A stretch of DNA of 64,000 nucleotides from CAZTQN01 sp964615765 (lineage in GTDB: Bacteria; Planctomycetota; Phycisphaerae; Phycisphaerales; UBA1924). Below the pieces are notes generated by a model. That model was given only the letters and a program-made list of their open reading frames with translations. It ran no database searches and was not told the DNA's origin. Both the position numbers and the translations under genes were made by a program. The DNA is taken from NCBI GenBank assembly GCA_964615765.1, contig CAZTQN010000002.1, forward strand, positions 62,001-126,000. Reading direction: 5' to 3'. Below are positions 35,513-44,314 of the stretch, one piece after another (position 1 is the first letter of the stretch; each line of letters opens with the position of its first letter).

Positions 35513-36415
35513 TCACACCAGTGCGGCGGGCGGGATGGCCGGCCGCGGCGCGTCCGTCTCGCTTCGGCGGAACTGCTCGCCCAGCTCCGTCGAGGCGCCG
35601 ATGAGCGTCCCGGCGTCCGACCCGAGCGAGCACACCCGCACGTTCAGCCGACGCTCCGCCGCGAGAAGTACCGCCCGCGTCTGCACCAGCTTCGACGCGA
35701 CCGACGGGACCTGCTCCCAGCGGATCTGATCGAACCGGCGCGGCTCCCGCCCGTTCGGGCACGAGAGCGGGTCGCGCTCGAAGACCCCGTCGACGTCCTT
35801 GATCAGCCGCACCTCGGCCCGGAGATTGGCCGCGATGAACACCGCCGTCAGATCGCTCCCGCCGCGGCCGAGCACGACCGGCTCGTTGTACTCGTTGATC
35901 GCCTCGAAGCCGGGGAACACGATGACGTTGACGCGTTCGAAGGCGCGCTGGATGGCGTTGGTGTCGAGCGTCACCGGGGCGGCGTCGATGTGCGGGCCCG
36001 ACGCCACCAACCGCACCGACCGCGCGTCCAGGTGCGCGTGGGCGATCCCCACCTGCCCGAGCGCCAAAGACAGCAGCGCGGCCGACGCCTGCTCACCCGT
36101 CGCGAGCAGCGACGCGACCGCCGGCCCCGACGGCGCGTCCGTGATCCGCCGCGCCTGCGCCAAGAGGCGATCCGTCTGCCCCAGCAGCGCCGACACCACC
36201 GCGATGACCTTTCTGCCCGCGCGGACCTGCCGGTCGATCTCGCTCACGATCGCCCACACGTCGCGCTCGTGGCTGAACACCGACGAGCCGAACTTGAGCA
36301 CCAGGATGCTGCCGCTGTCGCCGCCCCCGTCGGAAGCCGGGTCGCCGCCCGGACCGCCGGGACTGCGGTCTGGGGGCACGGAGATGATGGGACGCTCGAT
36401 GGTGATGCTGGCCAT
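35513..36415 (-). CDS. short aspartate kinase-like amino acid kinase without ACT domains
   Basis: A 300-residue member of the amino acid kinase family. After an acidic, Gly/Pro-rich N-terminal extension of about 36 residues the kinase fold starts VLKFGSSVFS; the phosphate-binding region is VVLGRGGSDLTAVFIA and the end VRLIKDVDGVFERDPLS is typical of aspartokinase. It lacks the C-terminal ACT domains that give lysine or threonine feedback, so it may be unregulated at the protein level or use a separate subunit. No Shine-Dalgarno is clear before the ATG. A structured intergenic region lies about 180 bases upstream and could be its leader. Confidence 0.75.
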   Translation of the reverse strand: MASITIERPIISVPPDRSPGGPGGDPASDGGGDSGSILVLKFGSSVFSHERDVWAIVSEIDRQVRAGRKVIAVVSALLGQTDRLLAQARRITDAPSGPAVASLLATGEQASAALLSLALGQVGIAHAHLDARSVRLVASGPHIDAAPVTLDTNAIQRAFERVNVIVFPGFEAINEYNEPVVLGRGGSDLTAVFIAANLRAEVRLIKDVDGVFERDPLSCPNGREPRRFDQIRWEQVPSVASKLVQTRAVLLAAERRLNVRVCSLGSDAGTLIGASTELGEQFRRSETDAPRPAIPPAALV

Positions 36416-36598
36416 GGTGGGGGTCTCTTTCTGGCGCGGCGGCCGGGGGTGGGGAGGCTGGGGATCAGGGGTTCGTGTTGAATGCTCGTGATCGCGAGCG
36501 GCGGGATGAGCGTGTCAGTGGTTCATGTGTCCAAGATCCTGCTCATGCCCGCGTGAACATCAGTTTGGCGGGTTCTTATGTGCGCGGAGCGACAGCCC

Positions 36599-36790
36599 GC
36601 AGGACCCGGTCGGTCCTGCCCGCCCGCGATGCGCGGGGCGGCGTGCGTTTTACGGTGCGGCAAAACGACAAGCACCACCGTGTTTCCGGGTTTGGCCCGG
36701 ACGGTGGTGCTCGAGGTCAGCCTTCAGGCTTCTCGAAAGACCCTTATTTCATCGGGTCCTCCGAGCCTCGCGCCGGTCCACCGTCCGGGC
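36599..36790. ncRNA. candidate structured RNA or attenuator leader
   Basis: The gap 36416-36995 holds no gene, but this part is dense in pairing. Hairpins: 36599-36606 with 36612-36619 (8 bp); 36672-36681 with 36701-36710 (10 bp, inner ccggg/cccgg). The strand 36695-36707 (gcccggacggtgg) pairs perfectly over 13 bases with 36778-36790, so it has two competing partners. Between lies a further hairpin with GGACCC/GGGTCT. On the minus strand the 10-bp hairpin is followed by TTGTCGTTTTG, so it would act as a terminator with an antiterminator, about 250 bases before the aspartate kinase ATG. I do not recognise a known RNA family; strand is uncertain, minus is favoured. Confidence 0.5.
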
Positions 36791-36983
36791 AACGCATAAG
36801 CATGCAAACACACGTTTGCTGCTGCGTCATTTGGTGGTGGGCTTTGCGGAGGCAGGTACGCACGATGGGGTCCTTCGGGGCGCGGCTCGCGCCAGGCAGA
36901 TCATAACTCACGATCGGCCCGTCGTCAATACGCCCGGCACAACTATCGGTTCGCCGACTTCGCCGCTTCAGTTGCACAGGGCG

Positions 36984-36989
36984 CATAAT
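36984..36989 (+). promoter_or_regulatory. putative -10 box, leaderless start of dinB
   Basis: CATAAT ends six bases before the dinB ATG at 36996, placing the transcript start on the ATG. There is no Shine-Dalgarno. Confidence 0.42.
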
Positions 36990-36995
36990 CCCGTC

Positions 36996-38249
36996 ATGCC
37001 CCCGGCGGCCCGCGTCATCCTCCACGTCGACATGGACGCGTTCTACGCCGCCGTCGAACAGCGCGACGACCCCGCGCTCCGCGGGCGCCCCGTGCTCGTC
37101 GGCGGCCGGTCCGGGCGGGGCGTGGTGACCACCGCCAGTTACGAAGCCCGCGTGTTCGGCTGCCGCAGCGCGATGCCCACGGCCCAGGCGCTCCGCCTGT
37201 GCCCGCACGCGATCGTCGTCAAGCCGCGCATGAGCGTGTATGCCGCCGAGAGCCGGCGCGTCCGCGCCATCCTCGACCGCTTCAGCCCCGACGTCGAGCC
37301 CGTCTCGATCGACGAGGCCTTCGTCGATCTCACCAACGTTCCGACCTGGCGCGACCAGGCCCCCGAAGCGGCCCGCCGCATCAAAGCCGCGATCACAAGC
37401 GAACTCGCGCTGACGGCGACCGTCGGCGTGGCCTCCAACAAGTTCCTCGCCAAGGTCGCTTCCGACGCCGGCAAGCCCGACGGGCTCACGGTCATCGCCG
37501 ACGCCGACGCCGCCCGCGTGCTGGCCCCGATGTCCGTCGGCGTGCTGCTCGGCATCGGGCCGGTGGCGCGGCGGCGCCTCGAAGCCGTCGGCGTCCGCTC
37601 CGTGCAGGACCTCCTGAGCGCCGACGCCTCGGCCCTCGAGTCGGCCCTCGGCACGCAGGCGCTCGCCGCGTGCCGGCGCATGGCCATCGGCTACGACGAT
37701 CGACCCGTGCACACCTCGCGCACCGCCCGCAGCATCGGCAAGGAGCGCACCTTTCACGCCGACATCGCCGACCCCGCGCACCTCCGCGCCGTCATGCTCG
37801 ACGAGCTCGAGCACGCCGCCCGCACGCTCCGCGAGGACCGCCTGCTGTGCCGCCGCGTCGCGCTGAAACTCCGCCTGCCCGACTTCACCACCTTCGCCCG
37901 CTCGCTCACGCTCGCCGCACCCACCGACACCACCACCGACCTGCGCGACGCGGCGGACCGGCTGCTCACGGAGTTCCTCACCAGCCGCAAGGGCCGCCCG
38001 TGCTCGCTCCGACTGCTTGGCGTCCGCCTGGAAGATCTCACGCCCGCGAGCGCCGAGCCCGGCCTGTTCGACGCGCATCAGAAGGCGGCCCCCAGCGCCG
38101 CGATCGACGCCATCACCGACCGCATCGCGCACCGCTTCGGGCATGACTCGATCAAGCGCGGCGCCGCCCTCGGCCCGGCCGCGGCCCGCGACACCGAGGG
38201 CGTCTCGCGCCACCCGCGCCAGGCACCGCCGGAACAGGGAGAGGGTTGA
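36996..38249 (+). CDS. dinB: DNA polymerase IV (Y family)
   Basis: A 417-residue translesion polymerase. VILHVDMDAFYAAVEQRDD gives the first catalytic Asp, VSIDEAFVDLT the Asp-Glu pair; LRGRPVLVGG and TASYEARVFGCRSAMPTAQA are family-typical. The helix-hairpin-helix part (GVLLGIGPVARRRLEAVGV) and the little finger domain (RTARSIGKERTFHADI onward) follow. It copies damaged DNA with low fidelity, usually under SOS control, but I see no LexA-like box. Longer in-frame starts would include the structured RNA region and are rejected. The stop codon lies in one arm of a 20-bp inverted repeat shared with folP. Confidence 0.94.
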   Translation: MPPAARVILHVDMDAFYAAVEQRDDPALRGRPVLVGGRSGRGVVTTASYEARVFGCRSAMPTAQALRLCPHAIVVKPRMSVYAAESRRVRAILDRFSPDVEPVSIDEAFVDLTNVPTWRDQAPEAARRIKAAITSELALTATVGVASNKFLAKVASDAGKPDGLTVIADADAARVLAPMSVGVLLGIGPVARRRLEAVGVRSVQDLLSADASALESALGTQALAACRRMAIGYDDRPVHTSRTARSIGKERTFHADIADPAHLRAVMLDELEHAARTLREDRLLCRRVALKLRLPDFTTFARSLTLAAPTDTTTDLRDAADRLLTEFLTSRKGRPCSLRLLGVRLEDLTPASAEPGLFDAHQKAAPSAAIDAITDRIAHRFGHDSIKRGAALGPAAARDTEGVSRHPRQAPPEQGEG

Positions 38250-38396
38250 ACGCGAAGGCGCGAAGGCACGAAGAGATGCAGAACCACGGACGCTAACGCC
38301 AAATGCCGGACCGTGATTTCATCGCGCGATCATGACGCTCGCGCTGCGCCCCGGCCTCCCCCTCTCCCACTTCGAGCCTTCGCGCCTTCGCGTTCA
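38247..38396. repeat. 20-bp inverted repeat holding both convergent stop codons
   Basis: tgaacgcgaaggcgcgaagg at 38247-38266 is the exact reverse complement of 38377-38396, with 110 bases between. The left arm begins with the TGA of dinB and the right arm ends with the TGA of folP on the other strand. The GCGAAGGC core resembles dispersed intergenic repeats I know from other genomes. Confidence 0.8.
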
Positions 38397-39329
38397 AACG
38401 CACCCGATCCCCCGCAACGCCGCCACATGCGGGGCCACGTCGTGCACCCGCACGATCCGCGCGCCGCGCTGCACGTGCGCGAGCGTGAGCCCGACGCTCG
38501 CGTGCACGCGCTCTCGCGGCGGGGTCTGGTCCGGCAAGCCCGCCGCCCGGGCCGTGAAGCTCTTCCGCGACAGCGCGCTCATCACCGGTCGCCCCAGCCC
38601 GCACAAGCGCGGCGTCTCCGCGATGAGCCGCAGGTTGTCCTCGACAGACTTGCCAAAGCCCAGCCCCGGATCAACGACGATCGCCTGCGCATCAACGCCC
38701 GCCGCGAGCGCCGCGTCGATCCGCGCCGCCAGCACGCCCGCGACGACGTCGACAACGCCGGCGCCATCGCTCCGCCCGTACCGCGTCGCGCCCGGGTGGG
38801 CTTCGTGTGTTGAGTACCGATCCGCCGCCGGGCGGACCGGGCGGTGCATCAGCACCACGCCGCACCCGCGGGCCGCGATCAGCGGGAGCAGGGCCGGATC
38901 ATCGAGCCCGCCGGAGACGTCGTTGACGGCGTCCGCGCCGGCGTCGAGCGCCGCCGCGGCGACCGGCGCGAGCGTCGTATCGATCGTGATCACCGGCGTA
39001 TCGCCGCACGCCGCCCGCACCGCGCGAATCACCGGCACCACGCGCCGGATCTGCTCATCGGCGGGCACGCTCGCGGCCCCGGGGCGCGTTGATTCACCGC
39101 CGACATCGACGCCGTCGGCACCGTCTTGGACCATCGCCACCGCCGCACGCGCCGCGGCGTCCACCGTGTCCCAAGCCCCACCATCCGAGAACGAATCCGG
39201 CGTGACATTGAGCACGCCCAACACCCACACGCGCCCGCCCGACCACACGCGCCCCGGCCCAAGCCGCCACGCCGGCGCGCCACATGCCGCCGCGCCCGAC
39301 TGCACCGGCTTGACCGTGTCGTCCGCCAT
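38394..39329 (-). CDS. folP: dihydropteroate synthase
   Basis: A 311-residue TIM-barrel enzyme of folate synthesis that joins p-aminobenzoate to the pterin diphosphate. Motifs: VLGVLNVTPDSFSDGG, the DGADGVDVGGESTRPG loop, ITIDTT, AVNDVSGG, and VVDPGLGFGKSVEDNL. The C-terminal VHASVG and IVRVHDV are complete. The ATG at 39327-39329 has AGGTG upstream; it adds about 30 residues before the barrel. It converges with dinB. Confidence 0.93.
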   Translation of the reverse strand: MADDTVKPVQSGAAACGAPAWRLGPGRVWSGGRVWVLGVLNVTPDSFSDGGAWDTVDAAARAAVAMVQDGADGVDVGGESTRPGAASVPADEQIRRVVPVIRAVRAACGDTPVITIDTTLAPVAAAALDAGADAVNDVSGGLDDPALLPLIAARGCGVVLMHRPVRPAADRYSTHEAHPGATRYGRSDGAGVVDVVAGVLAARIDAALAAGVDAQAIVVDPGLGFGKSVEDNLRLIAETPRLCGLGRPVMSALSRKSFTARAAGLPDQTPPRERVHASVGLTLAHVQRGARIVRVHDVAPHVAALRGIGCV

Positions 39330-39403
39330 CGGCACCTGCCCGCTTCGCCCGCTGGCCGCCGCCTCGTCACCCCCGGCATTCACGCCCTGCGGGGCCGGCC
39401 CAA

Positions 39404-39447
39404 GGCAAAAATAAAAGAGGGGCCGCGGCACGTTGCCAGCGACCCCT
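39404..39447 (-). terminator. Rho-independent terminator after the gene at 39486
   Basis: The arms 39418-39426 and 39439-39447 pair with one mismatch around a 12-base loop, and the minus strand continues CTTTTATTTTTG. A run of 11 G (39449-39459) directly precedes the hairpin in the 3' part of the transcript. Confidence 0.75.
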
Positions 39448-39485
39448 CGGGGGGGGGGGTGCAGTGTTGTACGAACAGTATACCG

Positions 39486-41348
39486 TCAGAATCGCGGCTG
39501 TCCAGTCCGTCCGGGCTGACCGGGCTCTTGTTGCCCGTCTTGTGGATCATTTTGTCCGCCCATCTGGTCCATGAACGCTTCGGTGATGCTCAACCCGGCC
39601 TTGATGACCGGCGCCGGCACGAAGAACGAGAACCGGGCCTGCCCGTCGTCGCTCGCGATCGACGCCCCGACCGGCGGGATCGTCTCCGGGATCTTCTCCA
39701 TCGGGACCTGAATCCCCATCATCCCGAGGAACGGCAGCGTCTGGTCCAGCGTCGGACGAACGCCCCAATACGCCTCGGCGATGCGGTTGGAGGGCAGGTT
39801 GCCCCCGGTGGCCGCGATCCCGGCGTCCTTTTGCAGGCTTTGCTCAGGGTTCTTGCTGACGCCGAGCGCCCTGCTCATCAGGTCCGTGTTCTTGGTGAAC
39901 GTCATGTAGACGCCCGAGTCGGACTTGGCCAGGTACCCGCCCGGTGCGCCCTGAGGGCCGAACATCATCGCCAGGCCCTGGGCGGCCATCATCGCCTCGT
40001 CGTTGTCACCCGGAACGATCTTGGCCTCGTACACGTCGACCGGCGTCTCGCCGACCTTCGCCCCGCCGTCCGTGTACGTGACGTTGATCTTGGCCCCGTT
40101 CTGCTCAGTGCCGTTCATGGCGAGCAGGCCGGACTTGGCTTGTGCGGCGAACGCGCCCGGGTTGGGCGAGGCGACGTACGACACTGACTGCGTCAGCAGG
40201 CCCGACATCAGCCCCGCGATCGGCACACCGATGACCACGGCCTGGCCGCTCGCGTTCTCGACGCTGCCGATCCCGGCCGCGAGCATCGCGTCGTTCGGAC
40301 CGGCCGCCTGCTTGGAGAAGTCGGTCCACAGCGCCTTCATCCCCGCCAGCGACGTGTCAATCGCGCCCGCGAGCAGGAACGACTGGTTCGGAAGCGCGCC
40401 GAGCAGCGTGCCCGGCTTGCCGCCCTGCGCGAACGCCTTGCCCAGGTACGAGCCTTCGTTGAGTCGGACGTTCATGTCCCCCGCGATGCCCGTCGCCGAG
40501 AACCGGACCGACCCCACGGCGACGTCGGCGTCGCGCGTCAGCGTCTCCAGGACCCACGTCATGGACGCCATCTGGCGTTCCATGTTCGCGGCGTCCTGGC
40601 CCATCATCTCGGCCTGCTCCGCCGCGGCTTTCTTGGCTTGCTCGATCAGCACCGGCACCAGCGGGCGGATCTGCTCAACGTTCACGATCGTGAACAGGTC
40701 GGCCCCGTCGGCGAGTGCGTCGCCGGCCTTGCCCAGGCGCCCCTTGAGCGCCTTGTCGCCGGACTTGCCCGTGAACGACGCGACGCGGGCCTGATCGATG
40801 CCCAGCACGGCGTACCCGCCGCCGACATCCCGCGCAAAGCCCGGAACCCCGCCCGGGAGCGTCACGGTGTTGACGCCGTCTTTGGCGTCGGCGGCCCCGG
40901 CGGGCTTCGCGTCCGCCGTCAGCGCCTGCACGAACTCGCCGTAGTTCTTCACCGGCACGAGGATGACCGAGTCCGGCTGCGCGCCGAAGGCCTCAAGCCC
41001 TTCGCCGTCGCCCCCGCCCGCGGCCTTGGCCTTGTCGGCCATCTCGCGGAGCTTCTCCGGCGTCGGCGCGAAGAACACCAGGGCCATGCCCTTGGTCGCG
41101 TCGACGGACGGGCCCATGCCCCCCATCGCCAGAAGGTCTTCCACCGTCGGGATCGGCACCGACGCCTGCACCGCCTGGCCCAGGGCCGAGAGATTCTTCT
41201 GGGCCTGGTCGGGCGAGCCGATGCCGATCACGACCATGGCCTGATCGGGCACGCGGTCGAGCACGGCGGGCGCCGCCTGCGCGGTGCTCAGCCCGAAGGA
41301 CATCCCCGCGACCCCAACCACGCTCGCAACGATCCTCGCACGGTGCAT
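39486..41348 (-). CDS. large secreted protein of unknown function
   Basis: A 620-residue exported protein with a signal peptide (VASVVGVAGMSFGLSTAQA) and no other membrane segment. The body alternates beta strands and Ala/Met-rich helices; phrases such as LDRVPDQAMVVIGIGSPDQA near the start and SFLLAGAIDTSLAGMKALW recall DUF3352-like surface proteins, but I am not sure of the family. The C-terminus is Gln/Gly/Pro rich. The ATG at 41348 is preceded by a GGAG; a TTG just upstream is the other option. A good terminator follows. Confidence 0.68.
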   Translation of the reverse strand: MHRARIVASVVGVAGMSFGLSTAQAAPAVLDRVPDQAMVVIGIGSPDQAQKNLSALGQAVQASVPIPTVEDLLAMGGMGPSVDATKGMALVFFAPTPEKLREMADKAKAAGGGDGEGLEAFGAQPDSVILVPVKNYGEFVQALTADAKPAGAADAKDGVNTVTLPGGVPGFARDVGGGYAVLGIDQARVASFTGKSGDKALKGRLGKAGDALADGADLFTIVNVEQIRPLVPVLIEQAKKAAAEQAEMMGQDAANMERQMASMTWVLETLTRDADVAVGSVRFSATGIAGDMNVRLNEGSYLGKAFAQGGKPGTLLGALPNQSFLLAGAIDTSLAGMKALWTDFSKQAAGPNDAMLAAGIGSVENASGQAVVIGVPIAGLMSGLLTQSVSYVASPNPGAFAAQAKSGLLAMNGTEQNGAKINVTYTDGGAKVGETPVDVYEAKIVPGDNDEAMMAAQGLAMMFGPQGAPGGYLAKSDSGVYMTFTKNTDLMSRALGVSKNPEQSLQKDAGIAATGGNLPSNRIAEAYWGVRPTLDQTLPFLGMMGIQVPMEKIPETIPPVGASIASDDGQARFSFFVPAPVIKAGLSITEAFMDQMGGQNDPQDGQQEPGQPGRTGQPRF

Positions 41349-41611
41349 CAAGGCATTTCTCCAGGCAAAGTCGGCCGCCCGCCGTCCGGCCCATCCCCAT
41401 CCCGGCCCACCCTCGAACGGGTAACGCTATCCCCCACCCGCGGCACGGTCCCTCCGGCAAGGCGCGCCTCAGGGCGCGCTCCCGCGCCGTGCGCACCGCT
41501 CCCCGGGCATGTTGTTGGGACTAGACCGGTCCGGGTTGCACAAATCGGCGTCGTGCCCCCGCCCCCACCCCCCCCGGCTCGGCGGGCCCGCACGCCCCGC
41601 AACAATCAACC

Positions 41612-43099
41612 ATGACCGCACCCACCACGTCCGCACAGCCCGGCGCTTCGGCACCGCAGTTGTCCGCCGATCCGCTCGCCCTGTGCATCGCCGGGCGGGC
41701 CCATGCTGAGCGTGCGCGCGACGTGCGCAGCCCGTACAGCGGGCAGGTTGTCGGGCGGGTCGCGACGTGCAACCGCGAGGACGTGCACGCCGGGATCGGG
41801 GCGATGCTCGCGGCCCGCATCTCGCTTTCGCGACATGAGCGCAGCGTCATCCTCCGACGCGCGGCGGACCTGCTCGACGCCCGCGCCGAAACGCTGGCCC
41901 GCCAGATCACCGGCGAGACGGGGCTGTGCCTGCGCGACACGCGCATCGAGCCCAAGCGGGCGGCGGAAGTGCTGCGACTTTGCGCGGCGGAGGCGCTCGT
42001 CGATGACGGGCACGCGTACGCCGGCGATGTCACGCCGCCCGCCGTCGGCGGCAAGGCGCGCCGCGTGTTCACCATGCGCCAGCCGCTGCGCTGTGTCGCC
42101 GCCATCACGCCGTTTAATCACCCGATCAACACCGTGGCGCACAAGCTCGGGCCGGCGATCGCGGCGGGCGCGCCGCTGATCCTGAAGCCGTCGGAGAAAG
42201 CCCCGCTCAGCGGCGTCACGCTCGCGCACATCCTGTACGAAGCCGGCTTGCCGCGGGAGATGCTGAGCGTCGTGCTCGGCGATGGGCAGCAGGCGATCGA
42301 GGTGGCCCGAGCGCTGGTGACGGACCCGCGCGTCGAAGCCGTCACGTTCACCGGCTCGACGGCGGCGGGCCTCGAGATCGCGCGGACCGCCGGGTACAAG
42401 AAGATCGCCCTGGAGATGGGCGGCAACTCGGAACTGATCGTGCTCCGCGACGCCGATCTCGACCTCGCCGCCACGCTCGCGTGCGAGGGCGCGTTCCGCA
42501 ACTCGGGCCAGCGTTGCACCGCCGCCAAGCGCCTGTTGGTCGATCGATCGGTCGTCGGCGCGTTCACCGAGCGTCTGCTCGCCGCGGCCCGCGCGTACCG
42601 CGCCGGCGACCCGATGGACGACGCAACGATGGTCGGCACGGTGATCGATGAAGCGAGCGCCGTACGCCTGGAACAGATGATCTCGGAGGCTGTGGGCATG
42701 GGGGCGCGTTTGCTGCTGGGCGGCTCACGCCGCGGCGCGCTGCTCGAACCGACGGTGCTCGCCGACGTGCCGCGTTCTGCGCCGGTCTTCTGCCAGGAAG
42801 CCTTCGGCCCGATCGCCAAGGTGGTCGCGGTCGACGGGCTCGACGACGCCATCGCGCTCGCGAACACCGGCGACTACGGCCTGTCCACGTCCGTCGTCAC
42901 GCAGAACCTCGCCTGGGCCACACGCGTCATCCACGAAGTCCGCACCGGCAACGTCAACGTCAACGACGTCCCCGGCTACCGCACCGAGCATGCGCCCTTC
43001 GGCGGCGTCAAACTCTCCGGGCTCGGCGTCAAGGAAGGCGTCGTCGAAGCCACCCGCTGGATGTCCAGCCTCAAGACGTTCTCGCTGCCTTGGGCGTGA
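41612..43099 (+). CDS. aldehyde dehydrogenase, resembling phosphonoacetaldehyde dehydrogenase
   Basis: A 495-residue NAD(P)-dependent aldehyde dehydrogenase. Catalytic Glu268 in LEMGGNSEL and Cys302 in NSGQRCTAAK lie at their classic positions; the fold starts ITPFNHPINTVAHKLGPAIA and the coenzyme loop is VTFTGSTAAGLEI. The FNHPINTVAHK segment and length bring it near PhnY-type (phosphonoacetaldehyde) or lactaldehyde dehydrogenases, but no phosphonate genes are near, so the substrate stays open. The gene stands alone and is divergent from the secreted protein at 39486. Confidence 0.88.
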   Translation: MTAPTTSAQPGASAPQLSADPLALCIAGRAHAERARDVRSPYSGQVVGRVATCNREDVHAGIGAMLAARISLSRHERSVILRRAADLLDARAETLARQITGETGLCLRDTRIEPKRAAEVLRLCAAEALVDDGHAYAGDVTPPAVGGKARRVFTMRQPLRCVAAITPFNHPINTVAHKLGPAIAAGAPLILKPSEKAPLSGVTLAHILYEAGLPREMLSVVLGDGQQAIEVARALVTDPRVEAVTFTGSTAAGLEIARTAGYKKIALEMGGNSELIVLRDADLDLAATLACEGAFRNSGQRCTAAKRLLVDRSVVGAFTERLLAAARAYRAGDPMDDATMVGTVIDEASAVRLEQMISEAVGMGARLLLGGSRRGALLEPTVLADVPRSAPVFCQEAFGPIAKVVAVDGLDDAIALANTGDYGLSTSVVTQNLAWATRVIHEVRTGNVNVNDVPGYRTEHAPFGGVKLSGLGVKEGVVEATRWMSSLKTFSLPWA

Positions 43100-43195
43100 G
43101 TCGTTAAGCATCAACTCAGAGGGCTCGGAGGACTCTGAGCCAACTCGGAGAGAAACGAGCGTGATCAAGGCAAGATGCAGGCAGTATCTCGCCCT

Positions 43196-43250
43196 GTCCC
43201 CTGACCTCTGACCTCTATCCCCTGCCCCTGTGACCTCTGGCCTCTATACC
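43196..43250. repeat. GACCTCT/CCCCTG low-complexity repeat
   Basis: Alternating units of gacctct, cctct and cccctg fill the bases just after the stop of the minus-strand gene at 43251. A related array (ggggtcagg types, other orientation) lies at 56548-56599. No coding. Confidence 0.6.
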
Positions 43251-44165
43251 CTACGGAATCGCTGGAGGATCATCGTCGGTGCCGCTGCCGCTGAACAGGG
43301 CGTTGGTGGGCGCGTCGGGCGGGCCGCCGGCGGAGGCGCTGACGGCGTTGTCGACGAAGCGGCCGTCGGGAAGGACGCGGTAGCCGAGTTTGCGGAGCGT
43401 GAGCGTCTCGGCGTGCCCGTCGGTGAAGACGACGTCGACGGCCCCGCCGTGGCGAGCCTGCGGGCCGGAGCGCAGACTGCCCGCGTCACCGGAGCCCCGA
43501 TCGCTGGTGGATGTCAGGCGCGGCGGGTCGAGCGTGTACGCGTGGTTGCCCAGGTCGGTCATGCCGGTGCCCTGGTTGGCGTAGGGCGTGCGCGACGCTT
43601 CCGGCGCGCCGGCCGCGGTGCCCAAGGCGTCGAGCCCGAGCGCCGTGCGCGACGCGCTCACCAGACGCGAGCGCATCACCGGAAAGTTGTAGTACTTGCC
43701 GTTGGAGAGGCGCGAGTTGCCGAGGAACTGATAGTTGTACCCGTACGCGGCGTTGCGCTCGTCGGTCCACGTCGGCGCCTGCGGGCAGACGTAGACCTTG
43801 CTCACATAATCCTGGCGATCATCCCCGCTCGGTTCGTGAAACGGGTACACGCCGACGTACGTGCCCATCGTCGCGATCCACGTCGGGCGGTACTTCTTGC
43901 CGTTGCCAACTTCGAACCAGTTGTCCGGGTTGGCCGTCGCGCCCGCCAAGCGCGGGGGCTTGTGCGGGACGCTGATGTCCTTGTTGTCGTCGGCGTACAT
44001 CGTCCAGCCCAGGGCCAGTTGCCGCAGGTTGGAGAGGCACACCGTACTGCGCGCCGAATCACGCGCGGCCCCGAGCGAAGGGAGCAGAATGCTGATGAGC
44101 AAGGCCACAATGGCAATGACGACCAGCAGTTCGATCAGGGTGAAGCCCGGTGCCCGACGCCGCAT
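43251..44165 (-). CDS. pseudopilin-like protein with H-X9-DG C-terminus
   Basis: A 304-residue protein of the large planctomycete family with an N-terminal prepilin helix (RAPG/FTLIELLVVIAIVALLIS) and a globular domain. Cys near VCLSNLRQLALGWTMYADD and the WTMYADDNKD phrase are family typical; near the end it has HGGAVDVVFTDGH, the H-X9-DG signature. The ATG is preceded by GAGGGA. Prepilin peptidase cleavage after the Gly is expected. Role unknown. Confidence 0.85.
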   Translation of the reverse strand: MRRRAPGFTLIELLVVIAIVALLISILLPSLGAARDSARSTVCLSNLRQLALGWTMYADDNKDISVPHKPPRLAGATANPDNWFEVGNGKKYRPTWIATMGTYVGVYPFHEPSGDDRQDYVSKVYVCPQAPTWTDERNAAYGYNYQFLGNSRLSNGKYYNFPVMRSRLVSASRTALGLDALGTAAGAPEASRTPYANQGTGMTDLGNHAYTLDPPRLTSTSDRGSGDAGSLRSGPQARHGGAVDVVFTDGHAETLTLRKLGYRVLPDGRFVDNAVSASAGGPPDAPTNALFSGSGTDDDPPAIP

Positions 44166-44314
44166 GAGACATCCCTCTTGCTTTCAGGCATCACGCTAGC
44201 ACCGCAATAAGGGGCTTCCATGAATGATCTAGACGTTTTATGGACGTTTCGACCCAAGAATCACACCAACGTGAACGATCTTCGCGTACACTCGCCTGGA
44301 GGGGTGTCCCGGCG

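Noticed and set aside
36599..36790. Assignment of the structured region to 6S RNA, SAM-I or the lysine riboswitch
   Set aside because: Single words such as CCCGATGAAA and CGAGAAGCC occur, but the order of helices and core motifs of these RNAs is not present.
36525..36995. In-frame extension of dinB upstream of 36996
   Set aside because: The extension translates the structured noncoding region and precedes the conserved polymerase start by 157 codons.
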